NCBI RefSeq assembly: GCF_029525575.1
Contig: NZ_JAPDIA010000003.1
Coordinates: 1,232,214 to 1,296,213, forward strand
Length of the DNA stretch: 64,000 nt
Source of the DNA: Cohnella rhizosphaerae
GTDB taxonomy: Bacteria > Bacillota > Bacilli > Paenibacillales > Paenibacillaceae
Direction of reading: 5' to 3'
Shown here: positions 1 to 8,769 of the stretch, piece after piece
Position numbering within the stretch: the first letter of the stretch is position 1
Layout: every line of letters starts with the position of its first letter
The notes under the pieces: generated by a model
The model's input: only the letters and a program-made list of their open reading frames with translations
What the model was told of the DNA's origin: nothing
Database searches by the model: none
Position numbers and translations under genes: made by a program

Positions 1-1
1 G

Positions 2-151
2 GCCGCCGATCCCGACGGCGAAGGCGCCGAGATGATGCAGGCGATGATGAAGTACCTGCCGCTTCGCGGCCTGGTCGGCTTCAGCGGCGGCGCGCTGGGC
101 GAGGACGATCTGGACGGCCTGCTCAAGCAGTTAAACGCGAGGGAGCCCTGA
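2..151 (+). CDS. C-terminal fragment of an unidentified enzyme, possibly GH3 glycosidase
   Basis: Only the last 49 residues are present because the gene enters from the left edge; the stop is TGA at 149-151. The tail reads about KYLPLRGLVGFSGG followed by a short acidic helix (GEDDLDGLLKQLN). I recall similar endings (a M/Y-x-PLR-x-L-V/I-x-F motif then an amphipathic helix) in GH3-type beta-glucosidases of Paenibacillaceae, but the piece is too short to prove it. It is transcribed toward the LacI gene, so the two genes converge on the repeat array between them. Confidence 0.4.
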   Translation, partial: AADPDGEGAEMMQAMMKYLPLRGLVGFSGGALGEDDLDGLLKQLNAREP

Positions 152-190
152 AGTGCGGCGGGAGTGCTGGGTGGAGCTTACTGGAAAGGT

Positions 191-838
191 AAAAGTTACG
201 CTACAACCACACAGACCGCTCCAAATGGTGCCGTAAGGGCAAAAAGTTACTCTACAGCCTCGTGGAAGGGTCCGAAGTGTGCCGTAAGCGCAAAAAGTTA
301 CTCTACAGCCTCGCGGACCGGTCCGAAGTGTGCCGTAAGGGCAAAAAGTTACTCTACAGCCTCGTGGAAGGGTCCAAAGTGTGCCGTAAGGGCAAAAAGT
401 TACTCTACAGCCTCACAGACCGGTCCGAAGTGTGCCATAAGGGCAAAAAGTTACTCTACAGCCTCGCGGACCGGTCCGAAGTGTGCCGTAAGGACAAAAA
501 GTTACTCTACAGCCTCGCAGAACGGTCCGAAGTGTGCCGTAAGGGCAAAAAGTTACTCTACAGCCTCGCGGAAGGGTCCGAAGTGTGCCGTAAGGGCAAA
601 AAGTTACTCTACAGCCTCGCGGACCGGTCCAGATGGTGCCGTAAGGGCATAAAGTTACTCTACAACCACACAGACCGCTCCAGATGGTGCCGTAAGGGCA
701 TAAAGTTACTCTACAACCACACGGACCGCTCCAAATGGTGCCGTAAGGGCATAAAGTTACTCTACAGCCTCGCGGACCGGTCCAAAGTGTGCCGTAAGGG
801 CAAAAAGTTACTCTACAGCCTCGCGTACCGGTCCGAAG
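191..838. repeat. 51-bp tandem repeat array, 13 units
   Basis: The marker AAAAGTTAC recurs exactly every 51 bp at 191, 242, 293, 344 and so on to 803, giving 12 full units and a partial 13th. Many units contain the perfect palindrome CGGACCGGTCCG; others carry variants such as GGAAGGGTCCG or AGACCGCTCC. Because 51 is a multiple of three, several frames stay open on both strands (17-residue peptide periods), but these look like by-products. The array sits between two convergent genes, and the LacI frame ends inside its last unit. Confidence 0.95.
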
Positions 839-1974
839 CGGGACCCTTTTGCGGGCTTCCGGCGGGCACGCCAGCGGCCGCGAGGAAACGCCGGCGCGTC
901 TAGCGAACGGCGTTCGCCGCCGTCTCGAGCGCTGCCGGATCCGGGGGAGCGGGAAGACCCTCTCGCGATCAATTGCGTGTCCACGAGCACCTTCGAGCCG
1001 GCGAGCGAGTCGGATTCGATCGCTTCGACGATCATGTCCACCGCGAGACGGGCCATCCGTTCCTTTTCCACGTGCACGGTCGTCAGCTCGGGAGAGACGA
1101 TAAGCGCTTCGGAGATGTTGTCGAAGCCGACCACGGAGACATCCTCCGGCACGCGGTAGCCCAGTTCGACGAGCGACTTGATGGCGCTGATCGCGATGTA
1201 GTCGCATTCGCAGAAGAAGGCCGTCGGCATCGGTCGCTTCGACTCCCTGTAGGCGGACAACCGCTTTTTCAGCGCGTCCTGGGAAGCGAGTATGGTAGGC
1301 GCTACCGAGAACACATGCTCCGGCGACAGCTCGCGCTCGTTCTCTTCCAGTGCCTGCATGAAGCCGGCGCGGCGGTCGTCGAAGTTGCGGATGCGGATAT
1401 CGGAAGCGATATAGCCGATGTCGCGGTGACCGAGCCCGCACAGATGCTGACCCGCCTGATAGGCGCCCATGACGTTGTTGATCTGGATAAAAGGAATCGG
1501 CAGCGTCTCGAAGCAGGTGTCCAGCACGACAAGCGGGCCGTTCAGCCGGTCGGCGACCTTCGCGAGCAGCGCCTTGTTCAGGTTCGTGCCGAGCAGAATG
1601 ACGCCGCCTGCGCGTTGGTCCTCGGCGATCGCCCGGATGCCGTCTTCGAATGCCGACATATCGACGGAGGAGAACAGCAGGGAATAGCCGCTCGCGCGGC
1701 ATCGCTCTTCGATATAGTGAATCAGCTCCCGGAAAAAGGGCTGCTGGTAATATTGCTCCAGCACGATGCCGGAATTGGCGAACACAAGGAACGTGATCGA
1801 GGCGTTCTGCGGTTCGCGGGCAGCGGTTCGCGACTTGGGCCGGTAGCCGTTTTCCTTGGCGATTTGAAGGATACGGTCCCGCGTTTCCGGACCGATGCCG
1901 CCTTTCCCGTTGAGCGCCAGCGATACGGCGGCCTTGGATACGCCGGCAAGCCTGGCGATGTCTTCCATCTTCAT
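808..1974 (-). CDS. LacI-family transcriptional regulator
   Basis: 388 residues. The N-terminus has the classic LacI helix-turn-helix (MEDIARLAGVSKAAVSLAL) and hinge, followed by a periplasmic-binding-protein-like effector domain (about residues 65-335) ending in the usual TQLIARGSS. Start chosen at the ATG giving MKMEDIARL because a GGAGA lies about 8 nt upstream; an in-frame ATG at 1989 has poorer spacing. It is divergent from the isomerase-transketolase-kinase operon and probably represses it in response to a sugar or sugar phosphate. Odd point: about 47 residues (Arg/Ser/Gly-rich) extend past the normal C-terminus and run into the 51-bp repeat array, where the stop codon lies; a nearby frameshift or repeat expansion may have removed the original stop. 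Confidence 0.93.
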   Translation of the reverse strand: MKMEDIARLAGVSKAAVSLALNGKGGIGPETRDRILQIAKENGYRPKSRTAAREPQNASITFLVFANSGIVLEQYYQQPFFRELIHYIEERCRASGYSLLFSSVDMSAFEDGIRAIAEDQRAGGVILLGTNLNKALLAKVADRLNGPLVVLDTCFETLPIPFIQINNVMGAYQAGQHLCGLGHRDIGYIASDIRIRNFDDRRAGFMQALEENERELSPEHVFSVAPTILASQDALKKRLSAYRESKRPMPTAFFCECDYIAISAIKSLVELGYRVPEDVSVVGFDNISEALIVSPELTTVHVEKERMARLAVDMIVEAIESDSLAGSKVLVDTQLIARGSSRSPGSGSARDGGERRSLDAPAFPRGRWRARRKPAKGSRFGPVREAVE

Positions 1975-1996
1975 GAAGATAGTCTCCATTCGTTCC

Positions 1997-2189
1997 GTTT
2001 AGTAAGTTTAGTTTAATGTTAATTCTGTTAATAAGCAAGATGAATCGGCTTTGTTTAGTTAATTTAGTTCATATTTCAACTAAATAACGCATTTTATTTA
2101 CTTAAAATGCATTGACCGGCGATTAAACCAGTGATAAATTGAACTCATGCAGTTAAACGGCTCGAACAAAAGTTTAGTTAGTTTACTGA
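1997..2189 (+). promoter_or_regulatory. Three operator-like direct repeats in the divergent promoter region
   Basis: A motif close to GTTTAGTWARTTTAGTT occurs three times in the same orientation: 1997-2014, 2053-2070 and 2172-2189. A further reverse copy of the half-site (AACTAAAT) is at about 2078. The AT-rich spacer stands out from the GC-rich surroundings. The third copy lies between the predicted -10 and the ribosome binding site of the isomerase gene, the first next to the LacI gene start. I infer binding sites for the LacI regulator at 808-1974; its operator is not known to me. Confidence 0.55.
2112..2140 (+). promoter_or_regulatory. Probable sigma-A promoter of the isomerase operon
   Basis: TTGACC (2112-2117) is followed after exactly 17 bp by TAAATT (2135-2140). 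The start codon at 2206 lies 65 bp downstream with AAGGGAGA as ribosome binding site, and an operator-like repeat (2172-2189) lies in between. Confidence 0.55.
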
Positions 2190-2205
2190 AAGGGAGAACC
2201 TACAC

Positions 2206-3639
2206 ATGAGCAGATTGAAGCTGGGCTATGCGCCGACCCGACGTTTCGTATTCAGCGCTGAAGACGCTTTCCGCTACAAGGTCATGATCAAGGAAAAGAT
2301 CGAAAGCTTCGGCCTCGACATCGACATCGTCGATCTGGAGGGACTCAACCAAGAAGGACTGCTCTACGACGACCATATCAACGCCGACCTGATCGCCGAC
2401 CGGTTCAAGCAGGAGAAAGTGGACGCGGTGTTCTTCCCGCACTGCAACTTCGGCACGGAGGATACGGTGGCGCGCGTCGGCAAGGCGCTAGGCAAGCCCG
2501 TCCTGCTGTGGGGCCCCCGCGACGAGGCGCCGCTCGAGGACGGCACGCGCCTGCGCGATACGCAGTGCGGCCTGTTCGCCACCGGCAAGATTCTGCGCCG
2601 CTTCAACGTTCCTTTCACCTATGTCACGAACAGCCGGGTGAACGATCCCGTTTTCGAGCGGGGCTTCACGAACTTCGTCGCCGCCGCGAACGTGGTCAGA
2701 AAATTCCGCAGCCTGCGGATCCTGCAGATCGGCCCGCGCCCGGCTTCGTTCTGGACGATGATGTGCAACGAAGGGGAGCTGCTGGAGCGGTTCGGCATCG
2801 AGATCCATCCGATCACGCTGGTCGACATCCAGCGCGCTTCGCAGAAGATCGAGAAGGGCAGCAGTTCCGAACTGGCGGAAGCCATCGACTATATTAAAGC
2901 GAAGCTGGACTGGTCCGAAGTGACCGAAGCGGACGTCCGCCGGATTGCCGCCCTGAAGGTCGCGATGAAGCAGTACGCCCTGAACACCGGCAGCACGGCG
3001 ATCGCGATCCAATGCTGGTCGTCCCTGCAGGACGCCATGGGCATCATGCCATGCCTGGCCAACGCGATCCTGACCGACGAGCAGATCCCGGTCACCTGCG
3101 AGACCGACATTCACGGCGCGATCACCTCCGTCATGGTCCAAGCGGCGACGCTGAACCAGCACCCGACGTTTTTCGCCGACCTGACCGTCCGCCACCCCGA
3201 CAATCCGAACGGCGAGCTGCTGTTCCACTGCGGCAACTTCCCCGTCTCCCTGACGGTCGAAGACAAGCCGAAGCTGCGCAAGCACTTCCTGTTCGACGAC
3301 CATTCGCCGGGCACGCACGAAGGCGAGATCAAGGGCGGCGACATGACGCTGGCGCGCTTCGACGGCGACCATGGCGAGTACCAGCTGTTTCTCGGCAAAG
3401 CCCGCGGCATTCAAGGTCCGTATACGCGGGGCTCCTATGTCTGGGTGGAAGTGAACGACTGGCCGCTGTGGGAAGAGAAGCTGGTCAAAGGCCCTTATGT
3501 CCATCATTCCGTCGGCATTCACGCGAACGCGATTCCGGCGCTGTACGAGGCGTGCAACTATATCCCGGGGCTGACGCCCGATGCGGTCGATCCGACCGAA
3601 CGCGAGATTCAGGCCTGGCTCCGCGGCGCGGGATTGTGA
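2206..3639 (+). CDS. L-fucose/L-arabinose isomerase-family sugar isomerase
   Basis: 477 residues, cytoplasmic. The C-terminal half has the FucI/AraA fold signatures: CETDIHGA (Glu299, a likely metal ligand) and HCGNFPVSL, with HHSVGIH near the end. Members interconvert aldoses and ketoses with a divalent metal. It is the first gene of an operon with a split transketolase and a FGGY kinase, so I infer it makes a ketose that the kinase phosphorylates; D-apiose to D-apulose is the most economical guess given the apiosidase-like enzyme downstream. The fold is known, the substrate is inference. Ribosome binding site AAGGGAGA precedes the ATG; the next gene starts 20 bp after the stop. Confidence 0.85.
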   Translation: MSRLKLGYAPTRRFVFSAEDAFRYKVMIKEKIESFGLDIDIVDLEGLNQEGLLYDDHINADLIADRFKQEKVDAVFFPHCNFGTEDTVARVGKALGKPVLLWGPRDEAPLEDGTRLRDTQCGLFATGKILRRFNVPFTYVTNSRVNDPVFERGFTNFVAAANVVRKFRSLRILQIGPRPASFWTMMCNEGELLERFGIEIHPITLVDIQRASQKIEKGSSSELAEAIDYIKAKLDWSEVTEADVRRIAALKVAMKQYALNTGSTAIAIQCWSSLQDAMGIMPCLANAILTDEQIPVTCETDIHGAITSVMVQAATLNQHPTFFADLTVRHPDNPNGELLFHCGNFPVSLTVEDKPKLRKHFLFDDHSPGTHEGEIKGGDMTLARFDGDHGEYQLFLGKARGIQGPYTRGSYVWVEVNDWPLWEEKLVKGPYVHHSVGIHANAIPALYEACNYIPGLTPDAVDPTEREIQAWLRGAGL

Positions 3640-3659
3640 ATCAAAGGAGGCATTCATCC

Positions 3660-4506
3660 ATGGAAACGACGGCACTTAAAGCGAAAGCCGCGCAGATCCG
3701 CATGGACCTGCTGAAGATGATTCACGGCGCCAAGACGGGGCATACGGGCGGCTCGCTCAGCAATACCGACATTTTGACGGCGCTCTACTACCGCATCATG
3801 AAGCTTGATCCCGCGAATCCGAAGTGGGACGGGCGCGACCGGTTCATCGCAAGCAAGGGGCATTCGGTCGAATCCCTCTGGTGCATCCTCGGCGACCTCG
3901 GCTTTTTTTCCCAAGGAAGAGCTGAAGACGTTCAGCCAGTTCGGCACGCGGCTGATCGGGCATCCGAACAACAAGGTGCCGGGCATCGAAATGAATACGG
4001 GCGCGCTGGGCCACGGGCTGGCCATCGGCGTCGGCATGGCGCTCGCGGCGAAGCGGGACGGCAAGGACTATCGGGTGTTCTGCTTGATGGGCGACGGCGA
4101 ACAGGCGGAAGGCTCCGTATGGGAAGCCGCGATGGCGGGTCCGCACTACAAGCTGGATAACCTGGTCGCCATCATCGACCGCAACCGGCTTCAGATCAGC
4201 GGATCGACCGAGGAAGTGATGGGCCTCGAGCCGCTCGAGGAAAAGTGGGCGGCCTTCGGCTGGCACGTCGTATCCATCGACGGCAACGACATGGAGCAAC
4301 TGGTGCGCGCTTTCGAGGCGGCGCCTTCGATCCCGGGCAAGCCGACGCTGGTGATGGCGAACACGGTCAAAGGCAAGGGCGTATCCTTCGCCGAAAACGT
4401 GGCGCACTGGCATCATCACGTGCCGAACGACGAGCAGCTGGCGTTGGCGCTCGCCGAGCTGTCCGCCGCAATCGAGAGCTACGAGCAGGAAGGGCTGGTG
4501 CGTTAA
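3660..4506 (+). CDS. Transketolase, N-terminal (ThDP-binding) subunit; one frameshift
   Basis: About 281 residues after repair. It carries the thiamine-diphosphate motif GDGEQAEGSVWEAA...IIDRN and the transketolase GHTGGSLSNTD and TGALGHGLAIGVG stretches. This is the half-size subunit of a two-gene transketolase. The frame breaks at a T7 run (3903-3909): deleting one T joins CILGDLGFF to PKEELKTFSQFG without loss. Start ATG at 3660 follows AAAGGAGG. With the next gene, separated by one base, it forms the heteromeric enzyme. In a D-apiose route it would be AptA, giving xylulose 5-phosphate and dihydroxyacetone phosphate from apulose 4-phosphate plus glyceraldehyde 3-phosphate; that substrate is inferred. 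Confidence 0.9.
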
Positions 4507-4507
4507 C

Positions 4508-5447
4508 ATGGCGAATACGATACCGAACCGTCAGGTCATTTGCGATACGCTGCTGGAGCTGGCCAAGGAGGACCGCGACATCATGGTGCTCGCCAGCGAC
4601 TCGCGGGGCTCGGCCGCCATGGCTCCCTTTGCCAAGGCGTATCCGGACCAATTCGTCGAAGTCGGCATCGCCGAACAGAACATCGTCGGCATCTCCGCGG
4701 GCCTCGCGCACAGCGGCAAAAAGCCGTTCGTCACCTCGCCGGCTTGCTTCCTCAGCATGCGCAGCATCGAGCAGATCAAGGTGGACGTCGCTTATTCGGC
4801 CACGAACGTGAAGCTGGTCGGCATCAGCGGCGGCGTCAGCTACGGCGCGCTCGGCATGTCCCACCACTCGGTGCAGGATCTGGCCGTCTCGCGGGCGATC
4901 CCGGGCCTGGCCGTCCTCCTGCCGGCCGACCGGCACGAGACGAAGCGCATGACCGAAGCGCTCGTGAAGCACGAGGGCGGCGCCTACATCCGCATCGGCC
5001 GCAATCCGGTCGAGGACGTCTACGAGAGCGACGACTACGAATTCGTGATCGGCCAAGCCGTCACCTTGCGCGAAGGACTCGACCTGACGATCATCGCGGC
5101 CGGCGAGACCGTGCGCGTCGCGCTCGACGCTCATGCTGCGCTCAAGGAAGCCGGCGTCTCCTGCCGCGTGATCAACATGCACACGATCAAGCCGCTGGAC
5201 GAGGAAACGATCGTCAAGGCCGCCGCGGAGACGGGACATATCATCACCGTCGAGGAGCACAGCATTCACGGTGGTCTCGGCGCCGCGGTGGCCGAGGTCG
5301 TCGTACAGCACAAGCCCGTGCCGATGCGCATTCTCGGCATCCCGGACGAGCCGGCCATCGCAGGCAAGAGCGCCGAGGTATTCGACCATTACGGCATCAG
5401 CGCCGGCAACATTAAAAAAGATCGCCCTCGATCTGCTGGGCAGATAA
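4508..5447 (+). CDS. Transketolase, C-terminal (pyrimidine-binding) subunit; one frameshift near the end
   Basis: About 312 residues after repair. The sequence shows the pyrimidine-binding domain with the catalytic-type EVGIAEQNIVGISAGLA motif and the transketolase C-terminal domain (VEEHSIHGGLGAAVAEVV). The reading frame is lost at an A6 run (5414-5419); removing one A yields the natural ending NIKKIALDLLGR and TAA at 5445-5447, whereas the uncorrected frame runs on into the kinase gene. The start ATG is one base after the stop of the N-terminal subunit, typical for translationally coupled subunits. It would be AptB in a D-apiose pathway, by inference. Confidence 0.9.
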
Positions 5448-5459
5448 GGACGGCCGTTT

Positions 5460-6986
5460 ATGGAAAAATATATCCTGGCGGTCGACCAGAGCACGGCAGG
5501 CACGAAGGCTTTGCTCGTGGACCGATCCGGCCGGGTCGTCGCGAAGCGCAGCGCGGAGCACCGGCAAATGTATCCGAAGCCCGGTTGGGTGGAGCACGAT
5601 CCGCTCGAGATTTACGACAACGTGAAGCGGACGGTGCGCGAAGCGCTGAAGCTGGCGGGCATCGAGCCCGCCGCTTTGGCCGCGATCGCGATCACGAACC
5701 AACGGGAGACGGCCGTCGTCTGGGATCGCGAGACCGGCCTTCCCGTCTACAACGCGATCGTCTGGCAATGCCAGCGCACGGCCGACCGGTGCGAGGCGCT
5801 GCGAGCCGCCGGACAGGAACGGACGGTGCGGTCCAAGACCGGACTGATGCTCGATCCGTACTTTTCCGCCGCCAAGTGGGATTGGGTCCTGACGCATGTT
5901 GAAAGCGCTAAACCGCTTCTGGCGCAAGGCCGCCTGCTCGCCGGGACGATCGACAGCTGGCTGATCTGGAAGCTGACCGGCGGCAAAACGCATGCGACCG
6001 ACTACACCAACGCGAGCCGGACTTCCTTGTTCAATATCCATACGCTGGACTGGGACGACGAGCTGTGCGGACTGTTCGGCGTGCCGCGGGCCATGCTGCC
6101 CGAGGTCAAGTTCTCGGACGACGCGTACGGGTACACGGACGACGCGGACCTGTTCCCCGCGCGGCTCCCGATATGCGGCGTGATCGGGGACTCCCAAGGG
6201 GCCCTGTTCGGCCAGCTGTGCCTCGAGCCGGGCATGGCGAAGGCGACCTACGGCACGGGAACCTCTGTGCTCATGAATACCGGCGAACGCCCCGTCGTAT
6301 CGGATAACGGGCTGGTGACGGCCATCGCTTGGGGGAAGGGCGGCCAGGTGACTTACGCGCTCGAAGCCGTCATCCGCAGCTCCGGCGACAGCGTCAAATG
6401 GGTCAGGGACAATCTCGGGCTGTTCGATTCGTTCGAGGAGCTGGACACGATGCTGAGGCAGACGCCGGACAACGAGGGCGTCTACCTCGTGCCCGCATTC
6501 GTCGGGCTGGGCGCCCCCTATTGGGACCCGTACGCAAGGGCCGCGATCGTCGGCATGAGCCGGGCGACCGGCAAAGGCCATATCGTCCGCGCCGCGGTCG
6601 AGAGCATCGCGTACCAGGTGCGCGACGCGGCGGAATTAATGGCGCGCGAGACCGGCATCCCGCTGAAGAAGCTGCATGCGGACGGCGGTGCCTCCGGCAA
6701 TCCGCTGCTCATGCAGTTCCAGGCGGACCTGCTGAATCTGGCCGTGTCGCGGTCCGCGGTCGCGGAGCTGTCGGCGATGGGCGCCGTCTATATGGCGGGT
6801 CTGGGCGCCGGCTGCTGGACATCGCTGGACGAGATCGCGCGCTTCGGCGCCGCCGGGCAGCCATACGCCCCGGCCATGGACGCTGCCGAGCGCGAGCGAT
6901 TGTACGCAGGGTGGCAAAAAGCGGCGGCTTCGGTGCTAAGCGCCCCTATCAAACCAAACGCCTTGGAGGAGGTCAACCGAGTATGA
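5460..6986 (+). CDS. FGGY-family carbohydrate kinase (glycerol kinase-like; apulose kinase candidate)
   Basis: 508 residues, intact. FGGY N-domain motif DQSTAGTKALLVD at residues 9-21, substrate-side NQRETAVVWD, and the C-terminal ATP-binding GGASGNPLLMQFQADLL. The family phosphorylates glycerol, xylulose, ribulose and related polyols or ketoses in the cytoplasm. It resembles glycerol kinase most, as does characterised apulose kinase (AplK) to my knowledge. Placed between the split transketolase and the apiosidase-like enzyme, it would phosphorylate the ketose made by the first gene. ATG at 5460 follows AAGGACGG. The stop overlaps the next start as ATGA. Confidence 0.9.
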   Translation: MEKYILAVDQSTAGTKALLVDRSGRVVAKRSAEHRQMYPKPGWVEHDPLEIYDNVKRTVREALKLAGIEPAALAAIAITNQRETAVVWDRETGLPVYNAIVWQCQRTADRCEALRAAGQERTVRSKTGLMLDPYFSAAKWDWVLTHVESAKPLLAQGRLLAGTIDSWLIWKLTGGKTHATDYTNASRTSLFNIHTLDWDDELCGLFGVPRAMLPEVKFSDDAYGYTDDADLFPARLPICGVIGDSQGALFGQLCLEPGMAKATYGTGTSVLMNTGERPVVSDNGLVTAIAWGKGGQVTYALEAVIRSSGDSVKWVRDNLGLFDSFEELDTMLRQTPDNEGVYLVPAFVGLGAPYWDPYARAAIVGMSRATGKGHIVRAAVESIAYQVRDAAELMARETGIPLKKLHADGGASGNPLLMQFQADLLNLAVSRSAVAELSAMGAVYMAGLGAGCWTSLDEIARFGAAGQPYAPAMDAAERERLYAGWQKAAASVLSAPIKPNALEEVNRV

Positions 6987-8746
6987 CATATACCGAGAAG
7001 ACCCGCATCGGCATCATCTTTAAAAACGAAGCGGCCCGCGCCGTTCTGATCCGCAGGCTGCCGGATCTGGCGTCCTCGCCGCCCCATATGCTGTCGCTCT
7101 TCAAGAGCCTGACGCTGGAAAAGGTGTACGCCTTCCGCCAGGAGGAATTGGGGCAGCCGGACTGGATCGCCGATACGCTGGCGGAGCTGGCCGGCGTCGC
7201 GTCCGATAGCGGAGTTGCGGAGCCGGATGCCGATGTCGAGGTCGCGCGCTCCGCCGATTACGAGCCTGCTGACGTCCCGGAGGCGTCCGCAGCCGTTCAG
7301 GCGCCGGCCGAGGCCGAGCAGTGGGGCATCTACGAGATCGAGCTGAAGGGACCGAGCCACGGCAATCCGTTCACGGACGTCGAGCTCGCCGCCGAGTTCA
7401 AGTTCGGCGGCAAAAGCGTCCGCATGGCCGGCTTCTACGACGGCGACGGCGTCTACCGCATCCGCTTCATGCCGGATGCGCAGGGCGACTGGACATACCG
7501 GACGGCGAGCAGCGCCCGTTCCCTGAACGGCATCGAAGGCGCGTTCCGGGTCGTGCCCCCGTCCGCGGGCAACCATGGCCCGGTGCGCGTGAAGGACACG
7601 TACCATTTTGCCTACGAAGACGGCACTTCCTATATCCCGGTCGGCACCACCTGCTATGCATGGACGCACCAGGGCGAAGAGCTCGAGGCGCAGACGCTCG
7701 AGACGCTCAAGGCTTCCCCGTTCAACAAAATGCGCATGTGCGTGTTTCCGAAATCGTACCTGTTCAACGAGAACGAGCCCGTCTACGATCCGTTCGAGGG
7801 CTCTCTTGCGCAGGGCTGGGATTATACGCGGTTCAACCCGGTATTCTTCCGCCATCTGGAGGATCGGATCGCCGATCTGGGCAAGCTGGGCATCGAAGCG
7901 GACCTGATCCTTTTCCACGCTTACGACCGCTGGGGCTACTCGGAAATGAGTCCGGCGGCCGACGATCGTTATCTTCGTTACATTACGGCCCGCTTGTCCG
8001 CTTATCGCAACGTGTGGTGGTCGCTCGCGAACGAGTACGATCTCATGTGGAACAAGGAGCCGGCCGACTGGGAGCGCTTCGCCGAGATCGTCACGACGAA
8101 CGATCCCGCGGGACATCTCATTTCCAATCACAACTGCTTCGCCTTCTACGACTACAGCAAGCCTTGGGTCACGCATTGCAGCATCCAGCGGGTCGACGTG
8201 TATAAGACGTCCGAGGCGACGACCGAGTGGCGGGAGCGGTGGAAAAAGCCGATCGTCATCGACGAGTGCGCCTACGAAGGCGACATCGACCAGGGCTGGG
8301 GCAACATCACCGGCGAAGAGATGACGCGCCGCTTCTGGGAAGGCGCGATCCGCGGGGGATACGTGGGGCACGGAGAGACGTACCTTAATCCCGAAGAGGT
8401 GCTGTGGTGGTCCAAAGGCGGCAAGCTCACGGGCACGAGCCCCGACCGGATCTCCTTTCTGCGCCGCATCGTCGAGGAGAGCCCGGGCGGCGTGCTGAAC
8501 CCGCTGCCGTCCGACTGGGACGTGCCGTGCGCAGGCGAGAAGGATGAATACTATTTGTACTATTTCGGCTTCAATCAGCCGCGATTCCGGAACTTCAGCC
8601 GCAAGCCGGGTACGAAGTACAACGTTGACGTCATCGATACGTGGAACATGACGGTCGAACGACTCGAAGGGACGTATGAAGGCGCGTTCCGCATCGAATT
8701 GCCGGGCAGGCAGTTCATGGCCGTCAGAATGTCCAAAGCGGAATAG
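6983..8746 (+). CDS. Apiosidase-like glycosidase (DUF5060 / DUF4038 / DUF5605)
   Basis: 587 residues. After about 110 residues of unassigned N-terminal sequence comes a beta-sandwich DUF5060 domain (about 113-200, WGIYEIELKGPS), a DUF4038 TIM barrel (about 205-480, GTTCYAWTHQG) and a DUF5605 tail. The likely acid/base is Glu351 (SLANEYDLM) and nucleophile Glu428 (IVIDECAYEG), by analogy with GH-A enzymes. No signal peptide, so it acts on imported oligosaccharides or glycosides. DUF4038 includes the GH140 apiosidase that frees D-apiose from rhamnogalacturonan II; the exact substrate here is not proven. It overlaps the kinase stop by four bases, so it belongs to the same operon. Confidence 0.87.
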   Translation: MTYTEKTRIGIIFKNEAARAVLIRRLPDLASSPPHMLSLFKSLTLEKVYAFRQEELGQPDWIADTLAELAGVASDSGVAEPDADVEVARSADYEPADVPEASAAVQAPAEAEQWGIYEIELKGPSHGNPFTDVELAAEFKFGGKSVRMAGFYDGDGVYRIRFMPDAQGDWTYRTASSARSLNGIEGAFRVVPPSAGNHGPVRVKDTYHFAYEDGTSYIPVGTTCYAWTHQGEELEAQTLETLKASPFNKMRMCVFPKSYLFNENEPVYDPFEGSLAQGWDYTRFNPVFFRHLEDRIADLGKLGIEADLILFHAYDRWGYSEMSPAADDRYLRYITARLSAYRNVWWSLANEYDLMWNKEPADWERFAEIVTTNDPAGHLISNHNCFAFYDYSKPWVTHCSIQRVDVYKTSEATTEWRERWKKPIVIDECAYEGDIDQGWGNITGEEMTRRFWEGAIRGGYVGHGETYLNPEEVLWWSKGGKLTGTSPDRISFLRRIVEESPGGVLNPLPSDWDVPCAGEKDEYYLYYFGFNQPRFRNFSRKPGTKYNVDVIDTWNMTVERLEGTYEGAFRIELPGRQFMAVRMSKAE

Positions 8747-8769
8747 CGGTCCGAAAGGGGAAGGCTGGC

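Noticed and set aside
164..903. Plus-strand repetitive ORFs of 162 and 213 codons over the first array
   Set aside because: Two overlapping frames encode different 17-residue repeats from the same 51-bp units, which is expected from period length alone.
6329..6982. Extending the apiosidase-like protein upstream in the same frame
   Set aside because: That stretch is the coding sequence of the FGGY kinase in another frame; the ATG at 6983 forms a normal ATGA overlap.
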